A stretch of DNA of 5,437 bases. Origin: Asaia bogorensis (GTDB lineage: Bacteria; Pseudomonadota; Alphaproteobacteria; Acetobacterales; Acetobacteraceae). The stretch lies in assembly GCA_945874515.1 (NCBI GenBank), contig CAMCHA010000203.1:1-5437 (forward strand), given 5' to 3'. A program made the translations under genes and the position numbers. Of this stretch, positions 1 through 5,437 are shown piece by piece (the stretch's first letter is position 1; each line of letters opens with the position of its first letter). A model generated the notes under the pieces. That model was not told the origin of the DNA. It made no database searches and saw nothing but the letters and a program-made list of their open reading frames with translations.

Positions 1-275
1 TGGTGAAGCGCCAAACCAGTGAAACCGCAGATTTCTTTGGCCTCAAGGATCGCGGCCGTTTGGCACCCGGTGCTGTGGCTGATGTCAACATCATCAATTT
101 CGATGCGCTGCGTTTGTATCACCCTGAGATGATCTATGATCTGCCCGCGGGTGGGCGGCGTTTGGTGCAGCGCGTTGATGGCTATGACATGACGCTGGTT
201 GCCGGCAAGCCCATTCGTGAAGCTGGCCATGATACGGGCGCGCTGCCGGGCAAGTTGCTGCGCGCGACAAGCTGA
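1..275 (+). CDS. Amidohydrolase, N-acyl-D-amino-acid deacylase type (3' end only)
   Basis: This is the C-terminal 90 or so residues of a protein whose start lies left of the window; the GTG at position 3 is an internal valine codon, not a start. The visible part is the typical tail of the amidohydrolase family 3 / D-aminoacylase group. It has an F-GLKDRG-L-PG-VAD motif (about residues 12-27), where the chain leaves the barrel for the small beta domain. This is followed by a YDLPAGGRRL segment (45-54), a VDGY turn and a TLVAGKP strand, and ends in TGALPGKLLR. Family members are cytoplasmic metal-dependent hydrolases that remove N-acyl groups from D-amino acids or related amides. The metal ligands lie in the missing part, so substrate and activity cannot be judged. 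It converges on eutC, with 12 bases between the stops. The family call is firm; the exact substrate is unknown. Confidence 0.85.
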   Translation, partial: VKRQTSETADFFGLKDRGRLAPGAVADVNIINFDALRLYHPEMIYDLPAGGRRLVQRVDGYDMTLVAGKPIREAGHDTGALPGKLLRATS

Positions 276-287
276 ACGGCAGCGCAG

Positions 288-1022
288 TTACGTCAGCCGA
301 TAATGGCTTGGCATTTCATCCTTGAGCGCCACGCCGGTGGCGCCAAGCTTGCGCGCTTCGGCCAATAGCCACAGCGCCTTGGCGGCGGCGGCATCAGCGC
401 TGAGCCCGCCTGGGCGGATATTGCTGATGCAGTTGCGCATGGCGTCGTTGCTGCCGCGCCGTGCCGCCCAGGTGATGTAAAGCCCCATGCTGTCGGTCGC
501 GGAAAGCCCGGGTCTTTCGCCGATCAGCACTACAACCGCTGCGGCTTCCATTGCTTCCGCCACATCATCTCCGAAGGCGACGCGCGCCTGTTCGGCGATG
601 ATGATGGGGCCGGGCGTTAAGCCCGCCTTGCTGAGTGCCGGCACTAATATGCTGAGCAATGCAGGTGCTTGTTGCTGCACGCCGCTGGCGCAAAGCCCAT
701 CCGCGATCACCAGCGCAATGCTGCCTGGTGCCTTTGGCAAGTTGGTGCCTTCCGGTAGGCGGCGGCCAAGATCAGGGCGCAGCAGAAAGCGCCGGCGTTC
801 TTCCGCCTGGCTTGTCACGCGTTGAATGGGCAGACCAAGGGGCGACAGTTCTTCTTCAAGCTTTGCCGTATCCAAGCTGGACCAGACCGCATCGCGCGCC
901 CGCGCATGCGCTTCCTGAAAATCCAGATGCGCGGCAGTGGGCAGCGCATTACCAGCGCGGCCAAGCGCCACGCGCGCATCGGTGAAGCGGCGCAGATCGC
1001 GCCATTTGCTGGGCGTGTTCAT
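288..1022 (-). CDS. eutC: Ethanolamine ammonia-lyase small subunit (EutC)
   Basis: The 244-residue product is the light chain of ethanolamine ammonia-lyase, which with EutB binds adenosylcobalamin and converts ethanolamine to acetaldehyde and ammonia. Family signatures are present in order: a TDARVALGRAGNALPT stretch (residues 14-29) running into LDFQEAHARARDAV (33-46), ADGLCASGVQ (107-116), the GERPGL motif (168-173), and RNCISNIRPGGLS (196-208) near the cobalamin site. It is shorter than the enterobacterial protein (about 295 residues) because it lacks most of the N-terminal extension; short forms of this kind are, from memory, common outside the enterobacteria. The ATG overlaps the eutB stop as ATGA, and I see no good ribosome binding site before it, so translation is probably coupled to eutB. 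No frameshift or lost motif is seen. Confidence 0.96.
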   Translation of the reverse strand: MNTPSKWRDLRRFTDARVALGRAGNALPTAAHLDFQEAHARARDAVWSSLDTAKLEEELSPLGLPIQRVTSQAEERRRFLLRPDLGRRLPEGTNLPKAPGSIALVIADGLCASGVQQQAPALLSILVPALSKAGLTPGPIIIAEQARVAFGDDVAEAMEAAAVVVLIGERPGLSATDSMGLYITWAARRGSNDAMRNCISNIRPGGLSADAAAAKALWLLAEARKLGATGVALKDEMPSHYRLT

Positions 1023-2389
1023 TCAAGACCGATCAGCGCGGGTGACAGGCGTGCGGGGATCGCTTCTGTCGTGCTGCTAATGCCCATGCGGTTCAGCCAA
1101 TCCTCAAACTCCGGGGCCGGGCGTTTGCCAAGCGCGGCGCGCGCATAAAGCCCATCATGGAAGGAAGTGGATTGATAAGCGAGCATGACATCATCTGCCC
1201 CCGGCACGCCCATCACGTAGGTGACGCCAGCTGCAGCAAGGCACGTCAGCAGCGCATCCATGTCATCCTGATCCGCTTCCGCATGGTTGGTGTAGCAAAC
1301 ATCAACCCCCATCGGCAGGCCAAGCAGCTTGCCGCAGAAATGATCTTCCAGCCCTGCGCGCAGAATCTGCTTTCCATCGAACAAATATTCCGGACCGATG
1401 AAGCCCACCACGGAATTTACCAGCAGCGGTGAAAAGCGCCGCGCCACGGCATAGGCACGCGCTTCCAAGGTTTGCTGATCCACGCCGTGATGCGCATCCG
1501 CACTCAGCGCGCTGCCCTGGCCGGTTTCGAAATACATGACATTCTGCCCAAGGCTGCCGCGCTTGAGCGAAAGCGCCTGTTCATGGGCTTCCGCCAATAG
1601 CGCCAGGTCAACGCCAAAGGAACGATTGACGCCTTCCGTACCGCCGATGGATTGAAACACCAGATCAACCGGCGCGCCCAGATCCATGGCGCGCATGGTG
1701 GTGGTGACATGCGCCAGCACACAGCTTTGTGTTGGGATGTCATATGCCAAGCGGAGCCGGTCCAGCATATCCAGAACCCGTAGCACCGCTTCTACATTAT
1801 CCGTGGCGGGATTGACGCCAATCACTGCATCGCCGGCGCCGAGCAATAGCCCATCCAGAGTAGCGGCCGCGATGCCGCGCGGATCATCGGTGGGGTGATT
1901 GGGTTGTAGGCGGATCGAAAGCCGGCCCTTGAGGCCGATGGTATTGCGAAAGCGCGTGACATTTTCGCATTTTGCCGCGACCGTAATCAGATCTGCCGCG
2001 CGCATGATCTTGGACGTCGCCGCCACCATTTCCGGCATCAGGCCCGGGGCCAGCGTCGCAAGAGTTGCGCTATCGGTTTCATCGGCCAGCAGCCAATCGC
2101 GAAAGCCACCAATGGTCAGGCTGCGGATGGGGGCGAAGGCGGCCTTGTCATGGCTGTCCTGGATCAGCCGTGTAACCTCATCCGCTTCATAAGGGACCAC
2201 GCTTTCCGAAAGGAAATGCGCAAGCGGCACATCAGCCAAGGCGCGCTGCGCGGCGATGCGTTCCTCAGCACTTTCCGCGGCAACGCCCGCCAGGGCATCG
2301 CCGGAACGAAAGGGCGTGGCGCGCGCTAGCAGTGTCTTCAGATCGGGGAAGACATAGCGCGTGGTGCCGATATGCTGCGCGAAGGCCAT
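1019..2389 (-). CDS. eutB: Ethanolamine ammonia-lyase large subunit (EutB)
   Basis: The 456-residue product is the catalytic large subunit of ethanolamine ammonia-lyase (E. coli EutB is 453 residues). Conserved blocks include FRSGDALAGVAA (27-38), TRLIQD (73-78), GDAVIGVNPATD (186-197), PTQSCVLAHVTT (219-230), YFETGQGSALSA (286-297), VGFIGPEYL (328-336), LEDHFCGKL (347-355) and CYTNHAEADQ (365-374). Residues matching the known E. coli substrate contacts are present: R160, Q162, N193, E288 (E. coli E287) and D363 (E. coli D362), so it should be active. The frame stays open upstream to 2908, but that part lies antisense to the panE-like gene and has no EutB similarity. Two close ATGs are possible. 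I chose 2389 because AGGA at 2398-2395 sits 5 bases before it; the ATG at 2395 would add two residues and has no spaced ribosome binding site. It is followed directly by eutC. Confidence 0.96.
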   Translation of the reverse strand: MAFAQHIGTTRYVFPDLKTLLARATPFRSGDALAGVAAESAEERIAAQRALADVPLAHFLSESVVPYEADEVTRLIQDSHDKAAFAPIRSLTIGGFRDWLLADETDSATLATLAPGLMPEMVAATSKIMRAADLITVAAKCENVTRFRNTIGLKGRLSIRLQPNHPTDDPRGIAAATLDGLLLGAGDAVIGVNPATDNVEAVLRVLDMLDRLRLAYDIPTQSCVLAHVTTTMRAMDLGAPVDLVFQSIGGTEGVNRSFGVDLALLAEAHEQALSLKRGSLGQNVMYFETGQGSALSADAHHGVDQQTLEARAYAVARRFSPLLVNSVVGFIGPEYLFDGKQILRAGLEDHFCGKLLGLPMGVDVCYTNHAEADQDDMDALLTCLAAAGVTYVMGVPGADDVMLAYQSTSFHDGLYARAALGKRPAPEFEDWLNRMGISSTTEAIPARLSPALIGLE

Positions 2390-2394
2390 GTTCA

Positions 2395-2398
2395 TCCT
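2395..2398 (-). promoter_or_regulatory. Ribosome binding site that decides the eutB start
   Basis: AGGA on the minus strand lies 5 bases before the ATG at 2389. It directly abuts or overlaps the alternative ATG at 2395, which argues for the inner start. Confidence 0.55.
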
Positions 2399-2422
2399 GG
2401 GGCTAGGGGCTGAAGTTTTCGT

Positions 2423-2428
2423 AATATA
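2423..2428 (-). promoter_or_regulatory. Candidate -10 element for eutBC
   Basis: On the minus strand TATATT matches the sigma70 -10 consensus at 5 of 6 positions. It lies about 33 bases before the eutB ATG, in an AT-rich patch that stands out from the GC-rich surroundings. I find no good -35 box at 16-18 bases spacing (best is TCGAAT, 3 of 6). If this is the promoter it may need an activator, which would be usual for an ethanolamine operon. This is only a candidate. Confidence 0.35.
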
Positions 2429-2430
2429 CA

Positions 2431-2470
2431 GCGAAGGCGCGCAGGATTCGAGCGGGAAACTGCGCTTCGC
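2431..2470. repeat. Imperfect inverted repeat in the divergent control region
   Basis: GCGAAG (2431-2436) and CGCAG (2440-2444) pair with CTGCG (2460-2464) and CTTCGC (2465-2470). This gives 11 paired bases with a 3-base bulge (2437-2439) and a 15-base centre. It lies just upstream of both the plus-strand promoter and the minus-strand -10 candidate, and covers where a minus-strand -35 box would be. It could be an operator for a dimeric regulator shared by eutBC and the panE-like gene, or a chance repeat in GC-rich DNA. No run of T follows it, so it is not a terminator. Confidence 0.4.
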
Positions 2471-2477
2471 ACCCGAC

Positions 2478-2506
2478 ATGACAGGCTTGGTCCGTAGCGA
2501 TACACT
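2478..2506 (+). promoter_or_regulatory. Sigma70-type promoter for the panE-like gene
   Basis: ATGACA (2478-2483; 5 of 6 to the -35 consensus) is separated by exactly 17 bases from TACACT (2501-2506; 4 of 6 to the -10 consensus). Transcription would begin near 2513, leaving a leader of about 18 bases that holds just the ribosome binding site AGGAG (2519-2523), 7 bases before the ATG at 2531. Spacing and position fit well; experimental proof is lacking. Confidence 0.55.
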
Positions 2507-2530
2507 GACCATGGTTGCAGGAGAATCTTC

Positions 2531-3457
2531 ATGCGTATTGCGGTGATGGGAACGGGCGGTGTTGGCGGTGGTTTCGGCGCGGCCTTGGCCAAGGCGGGCG
2601 CGGATGTAACCTTTATCGCTCGTGGCGCGCATCTGGCGGCGATGCAGCGCGACGGCCTGCGCATTATGGGTGGCCGAGGCGAAACGCATCTTATGCCCAC
2701 CAAAGCCACCGATGATCCGGCCAGCATCGGGACAGTGGATCTGGTGATGTTCTGCGTGAAGCTTTGGGATGTGGAAAGCGCTGGTGAGGCGATCCGCCCC
2801 ATGGTCGGTCCGGATACGGCCGTACTGCCTTTGCAGAATGGCATTGATTCCAGCGAAAGGCTGATCCCAATTCTGGGTGCGAAAGCGGTGATGGGCGGTG
2901 TTGCACAAATCAGCGCCACCATTGATGCGCCAGGCGTTATTCGTCAGACCGGCACCTTCATGCGCCTTGCGTTTGGGGAGTTGGATGGCAGCATCTCGTC
3001 ACGTGGCAAGACATTTATGGAATGGTGCCAGCGCGCCGGTTTTGACGCGACACTGAGTGATCGCATCCTGACCGAGCTTTGGCTGAAATTCATTATCCTG
3101 GCGACGAATTCCGGCATGACGGCGCTCACACGCCGCCCGCTTGGTGAATTGCGCGATGACCCCGATATCGCGCCCTATTTCCGCGCAGGGTTTGAGGAAG
3201 TGATCGCCCTTGCTCGTGCCAAGGGCGTATGGCTGCCGGATGATGTGCTTGAACGCAGCATGAAATTCACTGCGGGCGCACCGGCAGGGATGCGCGCTTC
3301 AATGGCGGTGGATTTGATTCGCGGCAATCGCATCGAATTGCCCTGGCTGTCTGGCAAGGTGGTGGCGCTGGGCCGCGCGCTTGGCGTGCAGACGCCAACC
3401 CACGCCATGATCAATGCCGCGTTGAAGCCCTATGCCATGGGCGCGCCCCAGGATTAG
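2531..3457 (+). CDS. 2-dehydropantoate 2-reductase family oxidoreductase (PanE/ApbA)
   Basis: The 308-residue product has the full two-domain layout of ketopantoate reductases, cytoplasmic enzymes that reduce 2-dehydropantoate to pantoate with NADPH in coenzyme A synthesis. The N-terminal Rossmann fold begins with GTGGVGGGFG (7-16). The dinucleotide region continues through FCVK (74-77, K77) and LPLQNGID (99-106, N103). In the helical C-terminal domain, K186 in ELWLKF, N193, and E269 in the NRIELPWLSG segment match the positions of E. coli K176, N180 and E256, so the catalytic set looks intact. The start is fixed by AGGAG 7 bases upstream. It is divergent from eutB and overlaps the next gene tail to tail. 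Many proteobacteria carry several paralogues, and this one sits among amine and amide catabolism genes, so the substrate may be another 2-keto acid. I therefore give no symbol. Confidence 0.9.
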   Translation: MRIAVMGTGGVGGGFGAALAKAGADVTFIARGAHLAAMQRDGLRIMGGRGETHLMPTKATDDPASIGTVDLVMFCVKLWDVESAGEAIRPMVGPDTAVLPLQNGIDSSERLIPILGAKAVMGGVAQISATIDAPGVIRQTGTFMRLAFGELDGSISSRGKTFMEWCQRAGFDATLSDRILTELWLKFIILATNSGMTALTRRPLGELRDDPDIAPYFRAGFEEVIALARAKGVWLPDDVLERSMKFTAGAPAGMRASMAVDLIRGNRIELPWLSGKVVALGRALGVQTPTHAMINAALKPYAMGAPQD

Positions 3458-3480
3458 CCTAGGTTTTGTGCGCGCCAATG
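3436..3480. terminator. Candidate bidirectional hairpin at the convergent gene ends
   Basis: GGCGCGC (3440-3446) pairs perfectly with GCGCGCC (3470-3476). After one mismatch the stem extends by three more pairs, CAT (3436-3438) with ATG (3478-3480). Inside the loop a small AGG/CCT stem (3450-3452 with 3458-3460) closes over ATTAG. The structure is centred on the overlapping stop codons of the panE-like gene and the deacetylase gene. There is no T run after the stem on either strand, so it is not a classic intrinsic terminator. It may instead protect 3' ends or pause converging polymerases. Confidence 0.35.
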
Positions 3481-4389
3481 ATCTGCGATTTGGCCCATGG
3501 TGGCGGGCCAGACGTTGCCGCGTGCCATGATGCCATCCAGCATGGCGTTGAAAGTGCGGATGCGGTGCGGAACGCCCATAAGCCATGGTGTCACCGGCAC
3601 CACCAGAATGCGTCCACTACCGGTTTCCTGTGCCTCGCGCTCCAGCGTCTCATGCGCGGTAAGGATGGAATTGGTGAAATCCTCGGAAGCCAAATGCTGC
3701 TGGTGCAGCATGCGTTGATCTGACAAATCTTGCGACAGCGGCATGCAGATCAGGCGGCCTGCATCGGTGGTCATGACATAGGGCATGTCATCATTCGCCC
3801 AGCCGGTGGTGAAGCTGAAGCCGGCTTCCGCGACCAGGCGCAGCGTATGGCTTGATTCGGAATGCGCCGGCGAATGCCAGCCGCGCACCGCCGCGCCGAA
3901 GCGTGCACGCAACAGACTGGCAGCTTCCTGCACCGTGGCGCGTTCTTCTTCCAGCGCCACGCCGCCATGGTGTAGCCGGCCCATATCCAAGCCAGCACAA
4001 GCAATTTCCCATTGCGCGGCGGCCAGATCATCCATCAGCGCCGGGTAGCGACGCGCAAGCGCCGCGCTCAGCAACGCCGTGGCAGGCAGGCTACGCGCTG
4101 CAAGTGATTTCATCAGCCGATAAACGCCGATCCGATTACCATAATCGCGCAACGTATAATCCCAATAGGAAGGATAGGGCCGTTCCATGCCGCCCGGCGC
4201 GATGAAGGGCTTGAGCGGCATGTCCATCGGGAAATGGCCCATATGCACGGCGATGCACACCGCAACGCGCGCGCCATTCGGCCAGGAAACCGGCTTCGAA
4301 GCCGGCAGCGCGCGGAAGGGATAGATATTATGATCCATCCCGCGCTGACGGCGCGGATAGTGCAGATAATCTTCAGGCAAACCCTTCAT
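3454..4389 (-). CDS. PuuE-like polysaccharide deacetylase superfamily protein, degenerate motifs
   Basis: The 311-residue product is a NodB/CE4-fold protein of the branch that includes PuuE allantoinase and related cytoplasmic amide hydrolases. It shares with the neighbouring paralogue the block WPNGARVAVCIAV (36-48), RDYGNRIGVYR (81-91), a GWHSPAHS segment (170-177), the NDDMP loop (199-203) and PWLMGVPHRI (268-277). No signal peptide or membrane segment is seen, so it should be cytoplasmic. Two histidines kept in the paralogue are replaced: the SHG of motif 2 is CAG here (131-133), and the HP near the C-terminus is TP (T267). It may be a non-catalytic partner or use other residues; H140 and H141 lie close to the lost motif. 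The ATG overlaps the stop of the upstream paralogue as ATGA, so the two should be co-translated. The family is confident, the function unknown. Confidence 0.85.
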   Translation of the reverse strand: MKGLPEDYLHYPRRQRGMDHNIYPFRALPASKPVSWPNGARVAVCIAVHMGHFPMDMPLKPFIAPGGMERPYPSYWDYTLRDYGNRIGVYRLMKSLAARSLPATALLSAALARRYPALMDDLAAAQWEIACAGLDMGRLHHGGVALEEERATVQEAASLLRARFGAAVRGWHSPAHSESSHTLRLVAEAGFSFTTGWANDDMPYVMTTDAGRLICMPLSQDLSDQRMLHQQHLASEDFTNSILTAHETLEREAQETGSGRILVVPVTPWLMGVPHRIRTFNAMLDGIMARGNVWPATMGQIADHWRAQNLG

Positions 4390-5294
4390 GGTGTCCCCGC
4401 CGCGATCCAGGATTGCGCTTCCGCCAAATGATGTTCTGTGTACCAGGCAGCGATCTCTCGCCCTGTGGCAAGCCAGACCTTGTCGTGGCGCACCACATGG
4501 CGCAGCACATCATCGAGAGCGCTGATGCGATGCGGCTGACCGATCAGGAAGGGATGGAGTGGCATGCACATCACGGTGCCGCTTTCAGCGCCTTCTTCGT
4601 AAAGCTGATCAAATTGCGCCTTGCAGATGGCGGCAAAACGCTCGGGCGGCGTATTGCGCATGGCCAACAGCGGTACGTCATTGATTTCAAGAGAATAGGG
4701 AATGCTGATCAAATGGCCGCTGCGCACCTTGATTGGTGTTGGCTGGTCATCATGCAGCATATCGAGCGTATATTTGATGCCTTCTTCCGCCAGAAGATGC
4801 TGGGTAGTTTCATCATTTGAAATGGCGGGGGTGAGCCAGCCATCCAATTCTTGACCACTCGCGCGTTTGATGGTTTCACGGTTTTCGCGAATGACGGCGC
4901 GCTGCTGATCCTCATTCATGCCGTAGAAGTAGCGGGTATTATAGGTGCCGTGGCTGAACAGCTCCCAGTCTAGTTCGCAGCAGCGTTCGATGATTTCGGG
5001 ATAATGATCACAGACCGCGACATTGAGCGAAACACTGCCGCGCACCCCATGCCGCGCCATGACATCCGCCATACGCCAGAAGCCAACGCGATTGCCGTAA
5101 TCACGCCAAGAATAGCCAAGCATATCGGGTTGCGGGCGGGTCCAGGGCATGCGCCGTGCATTGGGCGGCGGGTCAAGCTCATAATGTTCTATATTCGGCG
5201 CTACCCAAAAGGCGATGCGTGCGCCATTGGGCCAGGTGATGCGTGGGCGTCTGCGCCACGGCATGTAGTCATAATGGCCGGGTTCGCTCAGCAT
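4386..5294 (-). CDS. PuuE-like polysaccharide deacetylase superfamily protein
   Basis: The 302-residue product belongs to the same CE4-fold, PuuE-like branch as the next gene. Members remove acyl groups from, or open, small amides; many are merely annotated polysaccharide deacetylases. Visible blocks are WPNGARIAFWVAPNIEHYE (21-39), WRDYGNRVGFWR (63-74), FSHGTYNTRYF (113-123, H115), DGWLTPAISNDE (151-162), HDDQPTPI (181-188), IPYSLEINDV (198-207) and MPLHPFLIGQPHRI (244-257, H247). The metal-binding TFDD motif of true CE4 deacetylases is absent; the matching strand reads VAPNIEHYE. No signal peptide is seen, so a cytoplasmic small-molecule substrate is more likely than cell-wall sugar. I chose the ATG at 5294: AAGGA (5308-5304) lies 9 bases before it, and the protein then begins like other members as I recall them (MLSEPGHYDY). 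The frame is open to a GTG at 5342, and an in-frame TTG at 5297 is also possible. The start is therefore uncertain, the gene itself is not. Confidence 0.88.
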   Translation of the reverse strand: MLSEPGHYDYMPWRRRPRITWPNGARIAFWVAPNIEHYELDPPPNARRMPWTRPQPDMLGYSWRDYGNRVGFWRMADVMARHGVRGSVSLNVAVCDHYPEIIERCCELDWELFSHGTYNTRYFYGMNEDQQRAVIRENRETIKRASGQELDGWLTPAISNDETTQHLLAEEGIKYTLDMLHDDQPTPIKVRSGHLISIPYSLEINDVPLLAMRNTPPERFAAICKAQFDQLYEEGAESGTVMCMPLHPFLIGQPHRISALDDVLRHVVRHDKVWLATGREIAAWYTEHHLAEAQSWIAAGTP

Positions 5295-5303
5295 CAATGC
5301 GAT

Positions 5304-5308
5304 TCCTT
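5304..5308 (-). promoter_or_regulatory. Ribosome binding site favouring the 5294 start
   Basis: AAGGA on the minus strand is 9 bases from the ATG at 5294 and 6 bases from the in-frame TTG at 5297. Neither the GTG at 5342 nor the ATG at 5327 has a comparable site, so the extra N-terminal residues are probably not translated. Confidence 0.5.
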
Positions 5309-5342
5309 CAAACGGTTTGCAAGGCATTCGGGAGGATTGCAC

Positions 5343-5437
5343 TTAGGTTTGATGCAGCGTGACATACTCGCCATTTACAATTTCCTGACGCAATTCTGGG
5401 AAGGAGTTCATGAAGTGTTGTTGTGCGGCAGTATCAT
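5343..5437 (-). CDS. Probable 3' end of an unrecognised gene
   Basis: On the minus strand a frame enters from the right edge and stays open for 30 codons to a TAA at 5345-5343. It reads DTAAQQHF, then MNSFPELRQEIVNG, then EYVTLHQT. It runs in the same direction as the two deacetylase genes and ends 48 bases before the chosen start of the first, which fits a shared operon. The piece is too short for a family call, and only about half of the third positions are G or C, so coding is not proven. The FPELR..I pattern faintly recalls an internal segment of SnoaL/NTF2-like proteins, but I do not rely on that. A competing reading is a plus-strand start at ATG 5410 after AAGGAG, but its spacing is very short and its product would begin with three cysteines in a row. 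Confidence 0.4.
   Translation of the reverse strand, partial: DTAAQQHFMNSFPELRQEIVNGEYVTLHQT

Noticed and set aside
258..287. CTGCGC/GCGCAG stem across the amidohydrolase stop as a terminator
   Set aside because: The stem is only 6 pairs around an 18-base loop and no T run follows on either strand; it is likely chance in GC-rich DNA.
487..1148. Several overlapping plus-strand open frames across eutC and the end of eutB
   Set aside because: They are antisense to well-supported genes, are rich in Arg, Ala and Ser, show no family signature and have no convincing ribosome binding sites.
2396..2530. Cobalamin riboswitch upstream of the B12-dependent lyase genes
   Set aside because: The region is short for such a riboswitch, already holds two promoters, and I see no GCCACTG-type B12 box.
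2392..2922. 176-codon minus-strand open frame opposite the panE-like gene
   Set aside because: It mirrors an intact PanE-family coding sequence with conserved motifs and shows no protein features of its own.
3454..4389. The second deacetylase as a pseudogene
   Set aside because: It is full length, in frame and coupled to its neighbour, and keeps the structural motifs. The lost histidines look like divergence, not decay.
5410..5437. Plus-strand gene start after AAGGAG at 5401-5406
   Set aside because: The spacing of 3 bases is too short, the first residues are MKCCCAAVS, and the minus-strand frame fits the operon direction better. The window ends too soon to settle it.

Overview
The window looks like chromosomal DNA of a GC-rich proteobacterium, most likely an alphaproteobacterium. 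This rests on the GC-rich third positions, the tight packing with 4-base stop/start overlaps, and the style of the proteins (short-type EutC, a D-aminoacylase-like amidohydrolase, PuuE-like deacetylases). The taxon is a guess from style. It is a dense catabolic neighbourhood with no mobile elements, tRNA, rRNA or CRISPR that I can see.

Layout, left to right. (1) 1-275, plus strand: the 3' end of an amidohydrolase of the N-acyl-D-amino-acid deacylase type, cut by the window edge. (2) 288-2389, minus strand: eutB then eutC, the large and small subunits of adenosylcobalamin-dependent ethanolamine ammonia-lyase, with stop and start overlapping as ATGA. (3) 2390-2530: a compact divergent control region with a good sigma70-type promoter for the plus strand, a weak one for the minus strand, and a 40-base imperfect inverted repeat between them. 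(4) 2531-3457, plus strand: a complete ketopantoate-reductase family (PanE/ApbA) oxidoreductase. (5) 3454-5294, minus strand: two tandem paralogous proteins of the CE4/NodB polysaccharide-deacetylase superfamily, PuuE-like branch, again coupled through ATGA. The end of the second overlaps the panE-like gene tail to tail by 4 bases. (6) 5343-5437, minus strand: probably the 3' end of another, unrecognised gene.

How the genes may work together: EutBC splits ethanolamine into acetaldehyde and ammonia. The amidohydrolase and the two PuuE-like proteins belong to families that hydrolyse C-N bonds of small N-acyl or cyclic amide compounds. A scavenging theme for organic nitrogen is therefore reasonable, but a single pathway is not shown. 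No microcompartment shell, reactivase (eutA) or transporter gene is present here.

The most unusual point is the deacetylase pair. The downstream paralogue has lost two histidines that the upstream one keeps, which suggests a non-catalytic partner or an enzyme with changed chemistry. Nothing in the window amounts to a clearly new system.
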